A stretch of DNA of 25,042 nt from a virus, in the IMG/VR virus record IMGVR_UViG_3300049489_000639, positions 1-25,042 of that record. One strand, given 5' to 3'. A model generated the notes under the pieces. That model searched no databases and had not been told where the DNA came from. It saw only the letters and a program-made list of their open reading frames with translations. The position numbers and the translations under genes are program-made. Each line of letters begins with the position of its first letter. Positions within the stretch are counted from its first letter, which is position 1. Positions 7,858 through 14,097 of this stretch are shown in pieces.

Positions 7858-8585
7858 CTAGTGATAAAAATCGTTGAAGATGCGCCCTTAACCGTTCCGT
7901 CTGGCGTCCCGGTGTTTCTGGTGTCGACTGGCAGATCAAGCTGCCCCATCAGGCCGGTGTATTTTTCGGAATACACCTCGTATCGCTTATAAAACTTGTC
8001 GCCGACCTCTTTGAAGTTTGCGAGACATGCGTTTGCAATCGCCTTGTAAGCGAGGGCGAGGCGCACCTTGAACAGATTGTAATACTGGTGATACTTGAAG
8101 CCCTTTGCCTCAAGCTCGATCCTCATTTCCGTTTCCGCGTCGCTGATAAACGTCGTCAGAACATTCGCGGCAAAATAGGAGGTGATCGAAGGATAGACAT
8201 TTGAAAGATCGATGTAGGTTGTGCCCGGAACTGAATCAAGCTCCTCAAGTATCTCGAGCTCGAACGCCCGAATGATTACTTGGGTCTGGCCTGCCGCCGT
8301 CGCAACGAAGTTGATCGCCTCGTAATACGTCCAGCCTGCGACAAATGAGTTAATGTCTGGATTGTTGATAGCTGCGACCGTATAGGTGCAGCCGTATGGG
8401 GGTGTGGTCGATTGCGACCATGCTGAAATTGTTTGCAGCGCCCCGTTGCCAGAGAGCGCATTTGTAACGCCGGGGTAATCGCGGAAAATGTAGATTGTTG
8501 GATTCTGGGTCGGAAGCTGCAGCGGCGATCCGTCCTGAATCGGGTAAAGCACCCGACTGAATGACTTGCCGTAAGTGTATTTCAT
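7854..8585 (-). CDS. Head-tail connector region protein
   Basis: A 243-residue protein. The N-terminal 90 residues are beta-rich (NPTIYIFRDYPGVTNAL, CTYTVAAINNPDINSFVAG) and the C-terminal half is helical (AETEMRIELEAKGFKYHQYYNLFKVRLALAYKAIA, split by me into adjoining helices). The helical part resembles the bundle of head-tail adaptor proteins that dock under the portal, here apparently fused to a beta domain. It lies between the gp10-like neck gene and the tail terminator candidate. An AGGAAG ribosome-binding site precedes the ATG, which is three bases after the upstream stop. The adaptor role is inferred and a neck or tail-attachment accessory function is equally possible. Confidence 0.5.
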   Translation of the reverse strand: MKYTYGKSFSRVLYPIQDGSPLQLPTQNPTIYIFRDYPGVTNALSGNGALQTISAWSQSTTPPYGCTYTVAAINNPDINSFVAGWTYYEAINFVATAAGQTQVIIRAFELEILEELDSVPGTTYIDLSNVYPSITSYFAANVLTTFISDAETEMRIELEAKGFKYHQYYNLFKVRLALAYKAIANACLANFKEVGDKFYKRYEVYSEKYTGLMGQLDLPVDTRNTGTPDGTVKGASSTIFITR

Positions 8586-8588
8586 CTC

Positions 8589-9023
8589 TTAGCTTCCTGC
8601 CTTTAGTGCGTTTCTGAGTCTTTCCGTAATTCGCTCGCGGGCCTCTTTTGATAGGCCAAAGAACTTTCTAGTGCGCATATTTCCGCGCGCCTTGGCGGCC
8701 TGATCTGCTGGAACGTAAATGATCCCACGCAGAAGGCTTCCAAGTTGCTCAACCTTGGTCGTAATGGAATTCAACATGCGTCCGGAGAATGTCAGGTCGA
8801 TGTTCCCCTTTCTCCCCTTGCTCACCTTGTATTCGAGATACTTAGGGTCATACTCTGCATAGGAGCTGAACGGGCGCCCGTCGTAACCAATCCCCTTTTG
8901 CGTCTGGTCGATGATTTCTTGGGCCTCTTCCTGAATCGCTACGCTCAACTCACGCTCGATCCGGTCTTTGCGAGCCTGAAGCTGTTTCCTCAGGTCGACA
9001 TTATTTGTAACCTCAATGCCCAT
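8589..9023 (-). CDS. Neck protein, HK97 gp10-like / virion morphogenesis type
   Basis: A 144-residue protein with a long N-terminal charged helix (LRKQLQARKDRIERELSVA), then IIDQTQKGIGYDGRPFSSY, a strand pair around LTFSGRMLNSITTKV, and a basic C-terminal helix with FFGLSKEARERI. The order helix, 'G.D..G.PF..Y', 'L..SG.ml.si' and 'R.F.GLs......i' is typical of phage virion morphogenesis and HK97 gp10-like proteins, which act in neck assembly and tail attachment. Its ATG overlaps the preceding stop (TAATG at 9021-9025). Position between the head genes and tail tube agrees. Confidence 0.75.
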   Translation of the reverse strand: MGIEVTNNVDLRKQLQARKDRIERELSVAIQEEAQEIIDQTQKGIGYDGRPFSSYAEYDPKYLEYKVSKGRKGNIDLTFSGRMLNSITTKVEQLGSLLRGIIYVPADQAAKARGNMRTRKFFGLSKEARERITERLRNALKAGS

Positions 9024-9343
9024 TAATCATCGTCCTCGTTTGGGGTGTTTTCGCGCTCGAACTTGTACGGGTCTAAAAGCTCCGGGTGAGCATAAACGCA
9101 TCCATCCGTTATCGAGCGCGGCAGCTTGTCGAGAATCGTCTCGATGCGGGCGCACTCAACTGGCTTCTTCTTGCCCTTCCATTTTACGAAACCGATACGG
9201 ACCAAGTCGGGCTGCCCGGGGGCGAATCGTGTCTCGTATATCGTGCACCGGGAGTCCTTACCGAGCTTCGGGCACCTCTTACCTGCACCGATGCGGCAGC
9301 ATTTCGCCTTGCACACACCGATGCAGTATTGGTCCTTGGTCAC
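9023..9343 (-). CDS. YkgJ-like cysteine-cluster protein
   Basis: A 106-residue protein with a GTG start at 9343 overlapping the upstream stop (GTGA). Cysteines come early and close together: YCIGVCKAKCCRIG, then RCPKL, then SRCTIYETRF. The order C-x3-C-x3-CC, C-P-x-L, x-R-C-x-I-Y-E-x-R is that of the YkgJ family of small zinc/iron-chelating proteins, where the Cys cluster holds metal. Two further cysteines lie in the C-terminal half (VECARI and TDGCVYAHPE). YkgJ-like proteins are of poorly known function in bacteria. Here the gene is inside the neck gene cluster, tightly coupled on both sides, so a role in virion assembly is possible but unproven. Confidence 0.65.
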   Translation of the reverse strand: MTKDQYCIGVCKAKCCRIGAGKRCPKLGKDSRCTIYETRFAPGQPDLVRIGFVKWKGKKKPVECARIETILDKLPRSITDGCVYAHPELLDPYKFERENTPNEDDD

Positions 9344-9675
9344 TGCTTTTGCTTGTCGGACTTCTCGGCAAGACCAACGGCATAGTCACGGGCCTCAGCG
9401 TCGGATACATCCTTGCCGGTCCTGAGTTCGTCCATGTCCTTCTTGACCTTGGTCATTCGATCGATGGCGTCCTTGGCGCGCGCTTCCTTGGTCATGTTTC
9501 GCCACGCGATCACGTCGGGGTGATTCTCGTACTTATCCTTCTGCTCCTGCCGCTGCTGTGCGATTGCGCGGTCGTACCGTGCGCACATGGCCTTGAACGC
9601 TGGCGTCTGCGAGAGTTGCTGTGTAAGCACCTGCAGCCTTTCCGGCTCGATATTCCTAATTCTGATTCTGCTCAT
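9340..9675 (-). CDS. Small charged protein, unknown function
   Basis: The ATG at 9675 (MSRIRIRNIEPERL) is preferred because GGGAGG lies six bases upstream. The open frame extends to 9729, but the longer version begins with an implausible Arg/Lys run inside the upstream gene. The 111-residue product is mostly helical and highly charged (QQRQEQKDKYENHP, MTKVKKDMDEL). It overlaps the upstream coding region by 20 bases, and its stop overlaps the next gene. It lies in the slot between the capsid and neck genes where small connector or head-completion proteins are common. No family was recognised. Confidence 0.7.
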   Translation of the reverse strand: MSRIRIRNIEPERLQVLTQQLSQTPAFKAMCARYDRAIAQQRQEQKDKYENHPDVIAWRNMTKEARAKDAIDRMTKVKKDMDELRTGKDVSDAEARDYAVGLAEKSDKQKQ

Positions 9676-10309
9676 TCTTGCCTCCCTTCTTTTCGGCCTT
9701 TTCCTTGTCCTTGGCCTTCGCTTCCTCAAGCTCGCGCTTCATGGCTTCGATGCGGCCCTCAAGGTCATTTACCTGCTTGTCCTTGAGTGCGATCTCTTCG
9801 CTCATGGCGCTGATCTTGCCCTGCACCTCGGCACTCTGAACCTCGCGGTCCTTGATTTTGCTGAATAGGTGCCGCTCAAGCTGGTCCCACGGATTCGAGC
9901 CGTTCGGGCCGGAATAGATCCTGGCCTTCTTTGCCCGCTCGGGATTCGGATCGTTGAGCTTCGGGAAGTTCCCCCAATGCAGAACGCGGAAGTTCTTCGG
10001 GTAGGTCGTGTACTCGTCAATCTTCGACGTCTGCTCAGGCCTTGCCTCAACAGAGAGCGTCATGAGTCCCCCGCCCCACTCACCGGAGCCTTCGCCCGTT
10101 AGGTTCCACTGCTTCTTCTCGAAAAGGATATACGCCCCGCCATCGGCGGGCGGTCGCCAGCCTTTGAGGGCGTTAACTGTATCCTCGTGCATCGGGGCTA
10201 CGTTGGTTTTGAAGGGCTCCAACTTGAGCCGCCTCTCTTCGCGCTCGACCGCTTTTTTCTCGTCCTTCGCCTGCTTCGCGAGACTGGTAAATAACTCTTC
10301 AACTTGCAT
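9656..10309 (-). CDS. Coiled-coil protein downstream of the capsid gene, unknown function
   Basis: A 217-residue protein with AGGAAAG seven bases before the ATG at 10309. The first 35 residues form a charged helix. The middle has a compact Trp/Gly-rich part (ALKGWRPPADGGAYILFE, KQWNLTGEGSGEW). Residues about 145-210 form a long coiled coil (SAEVQGKISAMSEEI, VNDLEGRIEAMKREL) ending in a Lys/Asn/Gln-rich tail. It is the first gene after the capsid gene and is separated from it by a strong hairpin. No known family is recognised. A head-associated or assembly role is possible from position only. Confidence 0.75.
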   Translation of the reverse strand: MQVEELFTSLAKQAKDEKKAVEREERRLKLEPFKTNVAPMHEDTVNALKGWRPPADGGAYILFEKKQWNLTGEGSGEWGGGLMTLSVEARPEQTSKIDEYTTYPKNFRVLHWGNFPKLNDPNPERAKKARIYSGPNGSNPWDQLERHLFSKIKDREVQSAEVQGKISAMSEEIALKDKQVNDLEGRIEAMKRELEEAKAKDKEKAEKKGGKNEQNQN

Positions 10310-10345
10310 CGGTCTTTCCTGTTTTTAGTTTGATGGGGGTTAAAT

Positions 10346-10379
10346 GGGGGCTTTGGAAAAGGAAGAAACCAAAGCCCCC
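10346..10379 (-). terminator. Strong hairpin after the capsid gene (likely partial terminator)
   Basis: An 11-bp perfect stem (GGGGGCTTTGG / CCAAAGCCCCC) with a 12-base loop starts 24 bases after the capsid stop codon. On the minus strand it is followed by ATTTAA rather than a full T run, so termination may be partial, or the structure may shield the capsid mRNA 3' end. Confidence 0.7.
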
Positions 10380-10403
10380 GGCGATCTTTTACTGCGAGAT
10401 TAA

Positions 10404-11270
10404 TTAGGTGTCGGAAAGGAGTTCAACGCCGCAAAGGTCGTTGTACTCATAGGTGTCGAAGAAGTAGAACGTAACGTGTTCCTCGTAGAGTCCCTCCGAG
10501 CCCTTCTTAATGCTCCATGTCTCGGGAGCTGGCGCGAAGTTTCCGCCGAGGCACCACATCGGATGAATGATGCCCTGCGCGGTATCGCCGCCAGAGGTCT
10601 GGTGTCCAGAGGTAGCATAGAAGTCGAGCCCAGGAAGCGAGCCGACATAGCAGTTTGCTTGTGGGGTGCTGTTCAGAATCGCAAGCCACTGCTGACTTGT
10701 GAAAGCCGATGCACCGGACTGGAGTGCTTCCTTCTTGATGTTGTAATGCCCTTTGTGGGACAGCACGACAGCCAGAGGGACCTCTTTGTTCGGGCATTCG
10801 GAATTGAAGATGTTGTACTGTCCGAGCATGATGTCATCGAGAGTCATGATGCTGGTGGAAGTAACAACGGTCGAAAGCCCGGTGAACAAAGAGAGCGCAT
10901 CGTTATCAACATACCGAGCGATTGCGGAAGCCTGATCCTCGACAACGCGAACGTCGTCGATATTTCCGAACTTGAGCTGCTCAATGCTGATACCGGTCGA
11001 CACTGCACACTTTGCAATCGTGCTAGAGGCCGAGGAATCTGCTAACTCGCCGTTCGAGTTAATTGCCAAGGCGGTGGATTCCGCCAAGGAGGCCGCCGTT
11101 AGCGAGCCCTTTTTGCCGTGAAGCTTGGTCATCGTTCCCTCGGGCAAGCTTTCGGCGTGCATGAGGTTCATCATGCAAGTAGCCTTTACGAGGGCTGGCG
11201 ACATTACGTCGCTCACTACGTTCGTCGGATTTACCGAGTTCGAGAACTCGGTGATATTTGCGACTGCCAT
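10404..11270 (-). CDS. Major capsid protein (HK97-fold type, by context)
   Basis: A 288-residue protein with one of the best ribosome-binding sites in the window (GAGGAG, eight bases before the ATG). The N-terminus (AVANITEFSNSVNPTNVVSD) is short and lacks a long cleavable delta domain, which fits the separate scaffold gene upstream. The middle has a spine-like helix region (VRVVEDQASAIARYVDNDAL), and the C-terminal half holds DDIMLGQYNIFN, VVLSHKGHYNIKKEAL and PGLDFYATSGH, the alternation of A-domain strands and helices expected for this fold. Neighbours are scaffold and decoration candidates upstream and connector genes downstream. Hairpins on both sides suggest separately adjusted transcript levels. 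The fold itself is inferred. Confidence 0.85.
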   Translation of the reverse strand: MAVANITEFSNSVNPTNVVSDVMSPALVKATCMMNLMHAESLPEGTMTKLHGKKGSLTAASLAESTALAINSNGELADSSASSTIAKCAVSTGISIEQLKFGNIDDVRVVEDQASAIARYVDNDALSLFTGLSTVVTSTSIMTLDDIMLGQYNIFNSECPNKEVPLAVVLSHKGHYNIKKEALQSGASAFTSQQWLAILNSTPQANCYVGSLPGLDFYATSGHQTSGGDTAQGIIHPMWCLGGNFAPAPETWSIKKGSEGLYEEHVTFYFFDTYEYNDLCGVELLSDT

Positions 11271-11291
11271 AGAAAATTCTCCTCAAATGAA

Positions 11292-11320
11292 AAAAGGCAC
11301 CCGGGTTAGGGGTGCCTTTT
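11292..11320 (-). terminator. Intrinsic terminator upstream of the capsid gene
   Basis: AAAAGGCACCC at 11292-11302 pairs with GGGTGCCTTTT at 11310-11320 around a seven-base loop, and on the minus strand the stem is followed by TTTTTT. It has a T run on both strands, so it could act in both directions. It stands 22 bases before the capsid start codon, so capsid expression needs read-through or a promoter inside the upstream genes. Confidence 0.85.
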
Positions 11321-11342
11321 CTGGTAAAATATTTTTGTGCCG

Positions 11343-11654
11343 TTATGCGGCCGGGGCTTCCCCTTCCGCTTCGTCCTCGGCCTCTGGCTCTTTGTCCTTG
11401 GGGGCCTCGGAGTCCTTAACTTCGACTTTGATTTCCACGTTCACCGGGATGGTGAGTGCTGCAACAGGTTCGGCTGCGGCCTCGACTGGCTCCGGGTAAA
11501 ACTCGTACTTCGCATCAAACTCGGCGCGGTCGATCAATGTCACCGTTTTACCATCATCGACCTTGACCTTTTCGCCCTCATCACCAATGACCAAGGCCAA
11601 CACATCAACTGGCTTGGTCTTTGCGAACCTGAATGTCTTCTTTTCGATACCCAT
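11343..11654 (-). CDS. Small acidic protein of the head region, unknown function
   Basis: A 103-residue protein with AGGAAG before the ATG at 11654. The first 60 residues look folded (KKTFRFAKTKPVDVLALVIG, VTLIDRAEFDAKYEFYP). The rest is a low-complexity acidic Ala/Glu/Pro tail (EVKDSEAPKDKEPEAEDEAEG). It lies between a candidate decoration gene and the terminator before the capsid gene. Small proteins with acidic tails occur among head accessory genes, but no family was recognised and the function is open. Confidence 0.7.
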   Translation of the reverse strand: MGIEKKTFRFAKTKPVDVLALVIGDEGEKVKVDDGKTVTLIDRAEFDAKYEFYPEPVEAAAEPVAALTIPVNVEIKVEVKDSEAPKDKEPEAEDEAEGEAPAA

Positions 11655-11694
11655 GGCGAGCTTCCTAAAATTAAATTATTGGTTGTTTATGAAA

Positions 11695-12111
11695 TTACTT
11701 GATCTTCGTGTACCGGAAGTTGACCTCCCATCTCCAAGTTTCAGCGGCGACGCCGGTGACCTTGAGCTCTACCGTCTGGTCTGTGGTGTTCGCTACCCAT
11801 GCAAAGGTGGGCGATCCGGCGTGGTCCTCGCGGGCTGTCGCTACAGGTGTGCCATTTGCAGTAACGTTGCCGCCGCTGGCTCTCCGCCATCCACCATCAA
11901 AGATTCCATCCACCATCGCAGACAGGTCGGACTTGATCCCGATGATGTGCCCTTGAATCTTTACTGCCTCAAGTTCGGATAAGGGAACTGATAGGATTAC
12001 CGTTGCCGTGGCGTCGGCTGTGCTGAGAACCTTATTCTCTTTGACCGTCCCACCATTGTACGATCCACTGGCCCCGATGAGGGTCTGCGCTCCTCGCTGT
12101 ACTGTTGGCAT
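11695..12111 (-). CDS. Beta-rich head protein, possible capsid decoration protein
   Basis: A 138-residue, almost wholly beta protein with AGGAGA nine bases before the ATG. It opens MPTVQRGAQTLIGASGSYNGG and continues with alternating strands (ATATVILSVPLSELEAVKIQG, TVELKVTGVAAETWRWEV, given here as two pieces) and a Gly/Asn-rich loop (RRASGGNVTANGTP). Size, beta content and location between the scaffold and capsid genes match the slot used by capsid decoration or stabilising proteins in many siphoviruses (lambda gpD position). No sequence-specific signature is visible, so the function is inferred from context only. Confidence 0.5.
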   Translation of the reverse strand: MPTVQRGAQTLIGASGSYNGGTVKENKVLSTADATATVILSVPLSELEAVKIQGHIIGIKSDLSAMVDGIFDGGWRRASGGNVTANGTPVATAREDHAGSPTFAWVANTTDQTVELKVTGVAAETWRWEVNFRYTKIK

Positions 12112-12135
12112 GTTTGAAATCTCCTAAAATATAAA

Positions 12136-12879
12136 TTATTTGCCCGCGCTGCTGCGCTCTGCCGCCTTCATGTCGCGAAGGTAGCTTTTCTTTTCGTCGA
12201 GACTGAGGGCGTCGTATGCCTGCTTGTGTAGTGCCGGGGCAAGCGCCGACATTTCTCTAAATGTCTTGGGAAGCCCGCCGCGATGCGCCACTTTCTCGCC
12301 TTCTTTCTTCGTGCCGCCGATCCCGGTCGGCTTTGCAAGTGACGGATAATCCTTTGCGAGCTTCTCGCCGAATTCCTTCACGCTAATCGGCAGGCCGTTC
12401 TGCCCGTAAATGACATGGCCTTTCTCGTCCTTGAAAATGATGTCGCCATCTTCCAAGTCACCGGCTCGCTCGATCTCCATCTTGATAAACCGGCGGGCGT
12501 CGTCGTTGAATAGCCCGCCGATTTCGAGCATTACCTTATCGGTAACACGAAGGGTTTTAAGCTCTGCCGCCATGCGCTCGGATGCGGTCTTGTGCTCGTC
12601 CAGCTCCTTCCCGAGCTGCGCGCGAAGTTCCTTTTCTTTCTTCTCCCACCGCTTTTCGTTCTCGGCCGGGTCTTTCTCGGCTTGTGCCTTGCTCAGATTT
12701 TCCAGCTCTTCGAGAGTCGCCTTGTACTTATCAGGATCAATGTTCTTGTATCGCTCAAGCTTTTTTTCGAGGTCTCTGGTCATACCCTCGAACCGCTCGG
12801 CCCTAGCGCGGAGCTTTGCTAATTCGTTCTGTCCTTCTCCCTGCGCGTTGCTTCCTTCCTGATTTTCTACATCAGCCAT
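12136..12879 (-). CDS. Head scaffolding protein
   Basis: A 247-residue, highly charged protein with AAAGG before the ATG. Residues about 18-110 form a long coiled coil rich in Glu/Lys (LAKLRARAERFEGM, LEELENLSKAQAEKD, KELRAQLGKELDEHK). A compact middle part (KVMLEIGGLFNDDARRFIK, then IIFKDEKGHVIYGQNGLPIS) and a basic C-terminus (YLRDMKAAERSSAGK) follow. This is the standard architecture of phage scaffolds, which nucleate procapsid assembly and leave before packaging, with a basic C-terminal helix binding the coat. It sits two genes upstream of the capsid gene. No protease domain is present in it. Confidence 0.85.
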   Translation of the reverse strand: MADVENQEGSNAQGEGQNELAKLRARAERFEGMTRDLEKKLERYKNIDPDKYKATLEELENLSKAQAEKDPAENEKRWEKKEKELRAQLGKELDEHKTASERMAAELKTLRVTDKVMLEIGGLFNDDARRFIKMEIERAGDLEDGDIIFKDEKGHVIYGQNGLPISVKEFGEKLAKDYPSLAKPTGIGGTKKEGEKVAHRGGLPKTFREMSALAPALHKQAYDALSLDEKKSYLRDMKAAERSSAGK

Positions 12880-12919
12880 GTCATTACCTTTCGTTCGATC
12901 AACTTCATTTTGTGTTTGT

Positions 12920-12937
12920 CCTCTGAGGCATCAGAGG
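12920..12937. other. Stem-loop in the leader of the scaffold gene
   Basis: A perfect 7-bp stem (CCTCTGA / TCAGAGG) with a four-base loop (TGCC on the minus strand) lies in the 76-base gap between the metallopeptidase-like gene and the scaffold ATG. No T run follows on the minus strand, so it is more likely a leader or RNA-processing structure than a terminator. Confidence 0.55.
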
Positions 12938-12955
12938 TGCGATTTTGATATTTAT

Positions 12956-13309
12956 TTACTGGCGATAAGCCGCAACGAGGGCGTATGCCGTGAGGTCTAT
13001 GGCCTGCTCAAGCGCAACGTGCTGCGGGCTGTCTCGCTCGGGTTCTAGTGCGGCAAAATGCAGGTGCAAAAGCTCATGAACGAGCGTCACTTCGATATCC
13101 TGCGCCGTTATTGACTCGGGTGGATAATCGCTCGGGTCAAGGATCTGGATCAAAGCCGCCTTCAATTGGTGCGAGTAGTTGCAAGAGCCCTGAGTGCCTT
13201 CAATGCACATATCGCGCTCGCGGCAGGTCGAAACCTTAACATTCCAGTCCTGGAGCCTAAGCCGCTTTTGCCAGATCGTGCAGAGCTCCGTCAGCGTGAT
13301 TTCGTCCAT
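12956..13309 (-). CDS. HExxH metallopeptidase-like protein in the head gene cluster
   Basis: A 117-residue protein starting MDEITLTELC at the ATG of 13309, which overlaps the upstream stop (TAATG) and has GGGGGAG just before it. Residues 78-82 are HELLH within EVTLVHELLHLHF, the zinc-binding signature in which two His bind metal and Glu is catalytic. A possible third ligand is E101. The N-terminal part (WQKRLRLQDWNVKVST) and the strand ALIQILDPSDYPPE resemble small SprT- or gluzincin-like minimal peptidases. It lies between the MuF-like minor head gene and the scaffold, the slot where many phages carry a prohead protease, but a role in head maturation is speculation. Confidence 0.7.
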   Translation of the reverse strand: MDEITLTELCTIWQKRLRLQDWNVKVSTCRERDMCIEGTQGSCNYSHQLKAALIQILDPSDYPPESITAQDIEVTLVHELLHLHFAALEPERDSPQHVALEQAIDLTAYALVAAYRQ

Positions 13310-14094
13310 TACTCCCCCGTCCATCCGAGACTTCTCGCCTTTTGTTCTGTTAGAGCTCGCCACTGGTGGCGACAATTATAGCCGCCGCCGTACACAGATA
13401 CAGAAAGCCCTTGATCGTTATCCATGCCATCGATTTCTTCGCTCGTATAAATCGCGGGTTTTTTCTGTAGCAGCTCGTGGCAGAATGGCCGCGTTACCTT
13501 GTCGTCCGGCCCCATGTAGATGAACAGGTTCAGCCCTGCTTCCTCTGCTTTGGCCTTCGTTACCGTTCGGTTAAACCCCATCATCGAGGTGGTGAGATCA
13601 GTTTGAATCGAGGCAAAGGCCCGGTCGCCGATCTTCCTTTGTATCTCGGCAACATTGGGGGCCTCTCCCCCGATCACTGACCGCACAATCGAACTTGATA
13701 ATTCATTGCTGTATGTATCGAGCTGCCCCGATATCTGGGCCGTGTCGAACGTAATCAGGTTCTGCACTACTGTGAGATCAGAATCCGTTAGCGCGATTTC
13801 CGCGCCTGAACTGGCTTTCAGCTCCTGCGCTATCTGGCGAAGCTCCCGCCCGTATATCACATTGATTTCGGCCAGCCGGTCGCCAAGCCCGCCCTGAATT
13901 AGCGTCTGCTTGAGCTTTCCGAGGGCATAGGCGACGTCGATAGCGGTCGGGTCGTCCGCCATAACACCGCCGAGAATTTCGTCCAGCTTGTCAGCGTAGA
14001 GCGATTTCAGGCGTTCAATAAACCGCTCGATCTCTCGGTCAGTCGCCTCAACCGAGCGTCTGACGCCCTGCTTGATCTCCTTGAGGTCTGCCAT
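13309..14094 (-). CDS. Minor head protein, MuF-like C-terminal domain
   Basis: A 261-residue protein following the portal gene with a three-base gap (TGATGAATG), so probably translated by re-initiation. The first 160 residues are helical. The C-terminal part, from about residue 185, reads FIYMGPDDKVTRPFCHELL, then a disordered stretch, then YGGGYNCRHQWRAL. The order 'D..TRp.C', then 'gg..CRH.w' is the signature of the MuF/gp7 minor head domain, found in proteins that bind the portal inside the head and are sometimes ejected. Portal next to MuF is a standard pair. No toxin domain is fused to the C-terminus. Confidence 0.88.
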   Translation of the reverse strand: MADLKEIKQGVRRSVEATDREIERFIERLKSLYADKLDEILGGVMADDPTAIDVAYALGKLKQTLIQGGLGDRLAEINVIYGRELRQIAQELKASSGAEIALTDSDLTVVQNLITFDTAQISGQLDTYSNELSSSIVRSVIGGEAPNVAEIQRKIGDRAFASIQTDLTTSMMGFNRTVTKAKAEEAGLNLFIYMGPDDKVTRPFCHELLQKKPAIYTSEEIDGMDNDQGLSVSVYGGGYNCRHQWRALTEQKARSLGWTGE

Positions 14095-14097
14095 TCA

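Noticed and set aside
9016-9786. Plus-strand open frame of 256 codons
   Set aside because: Covers three convincing minus genes and shows no domain pattern.
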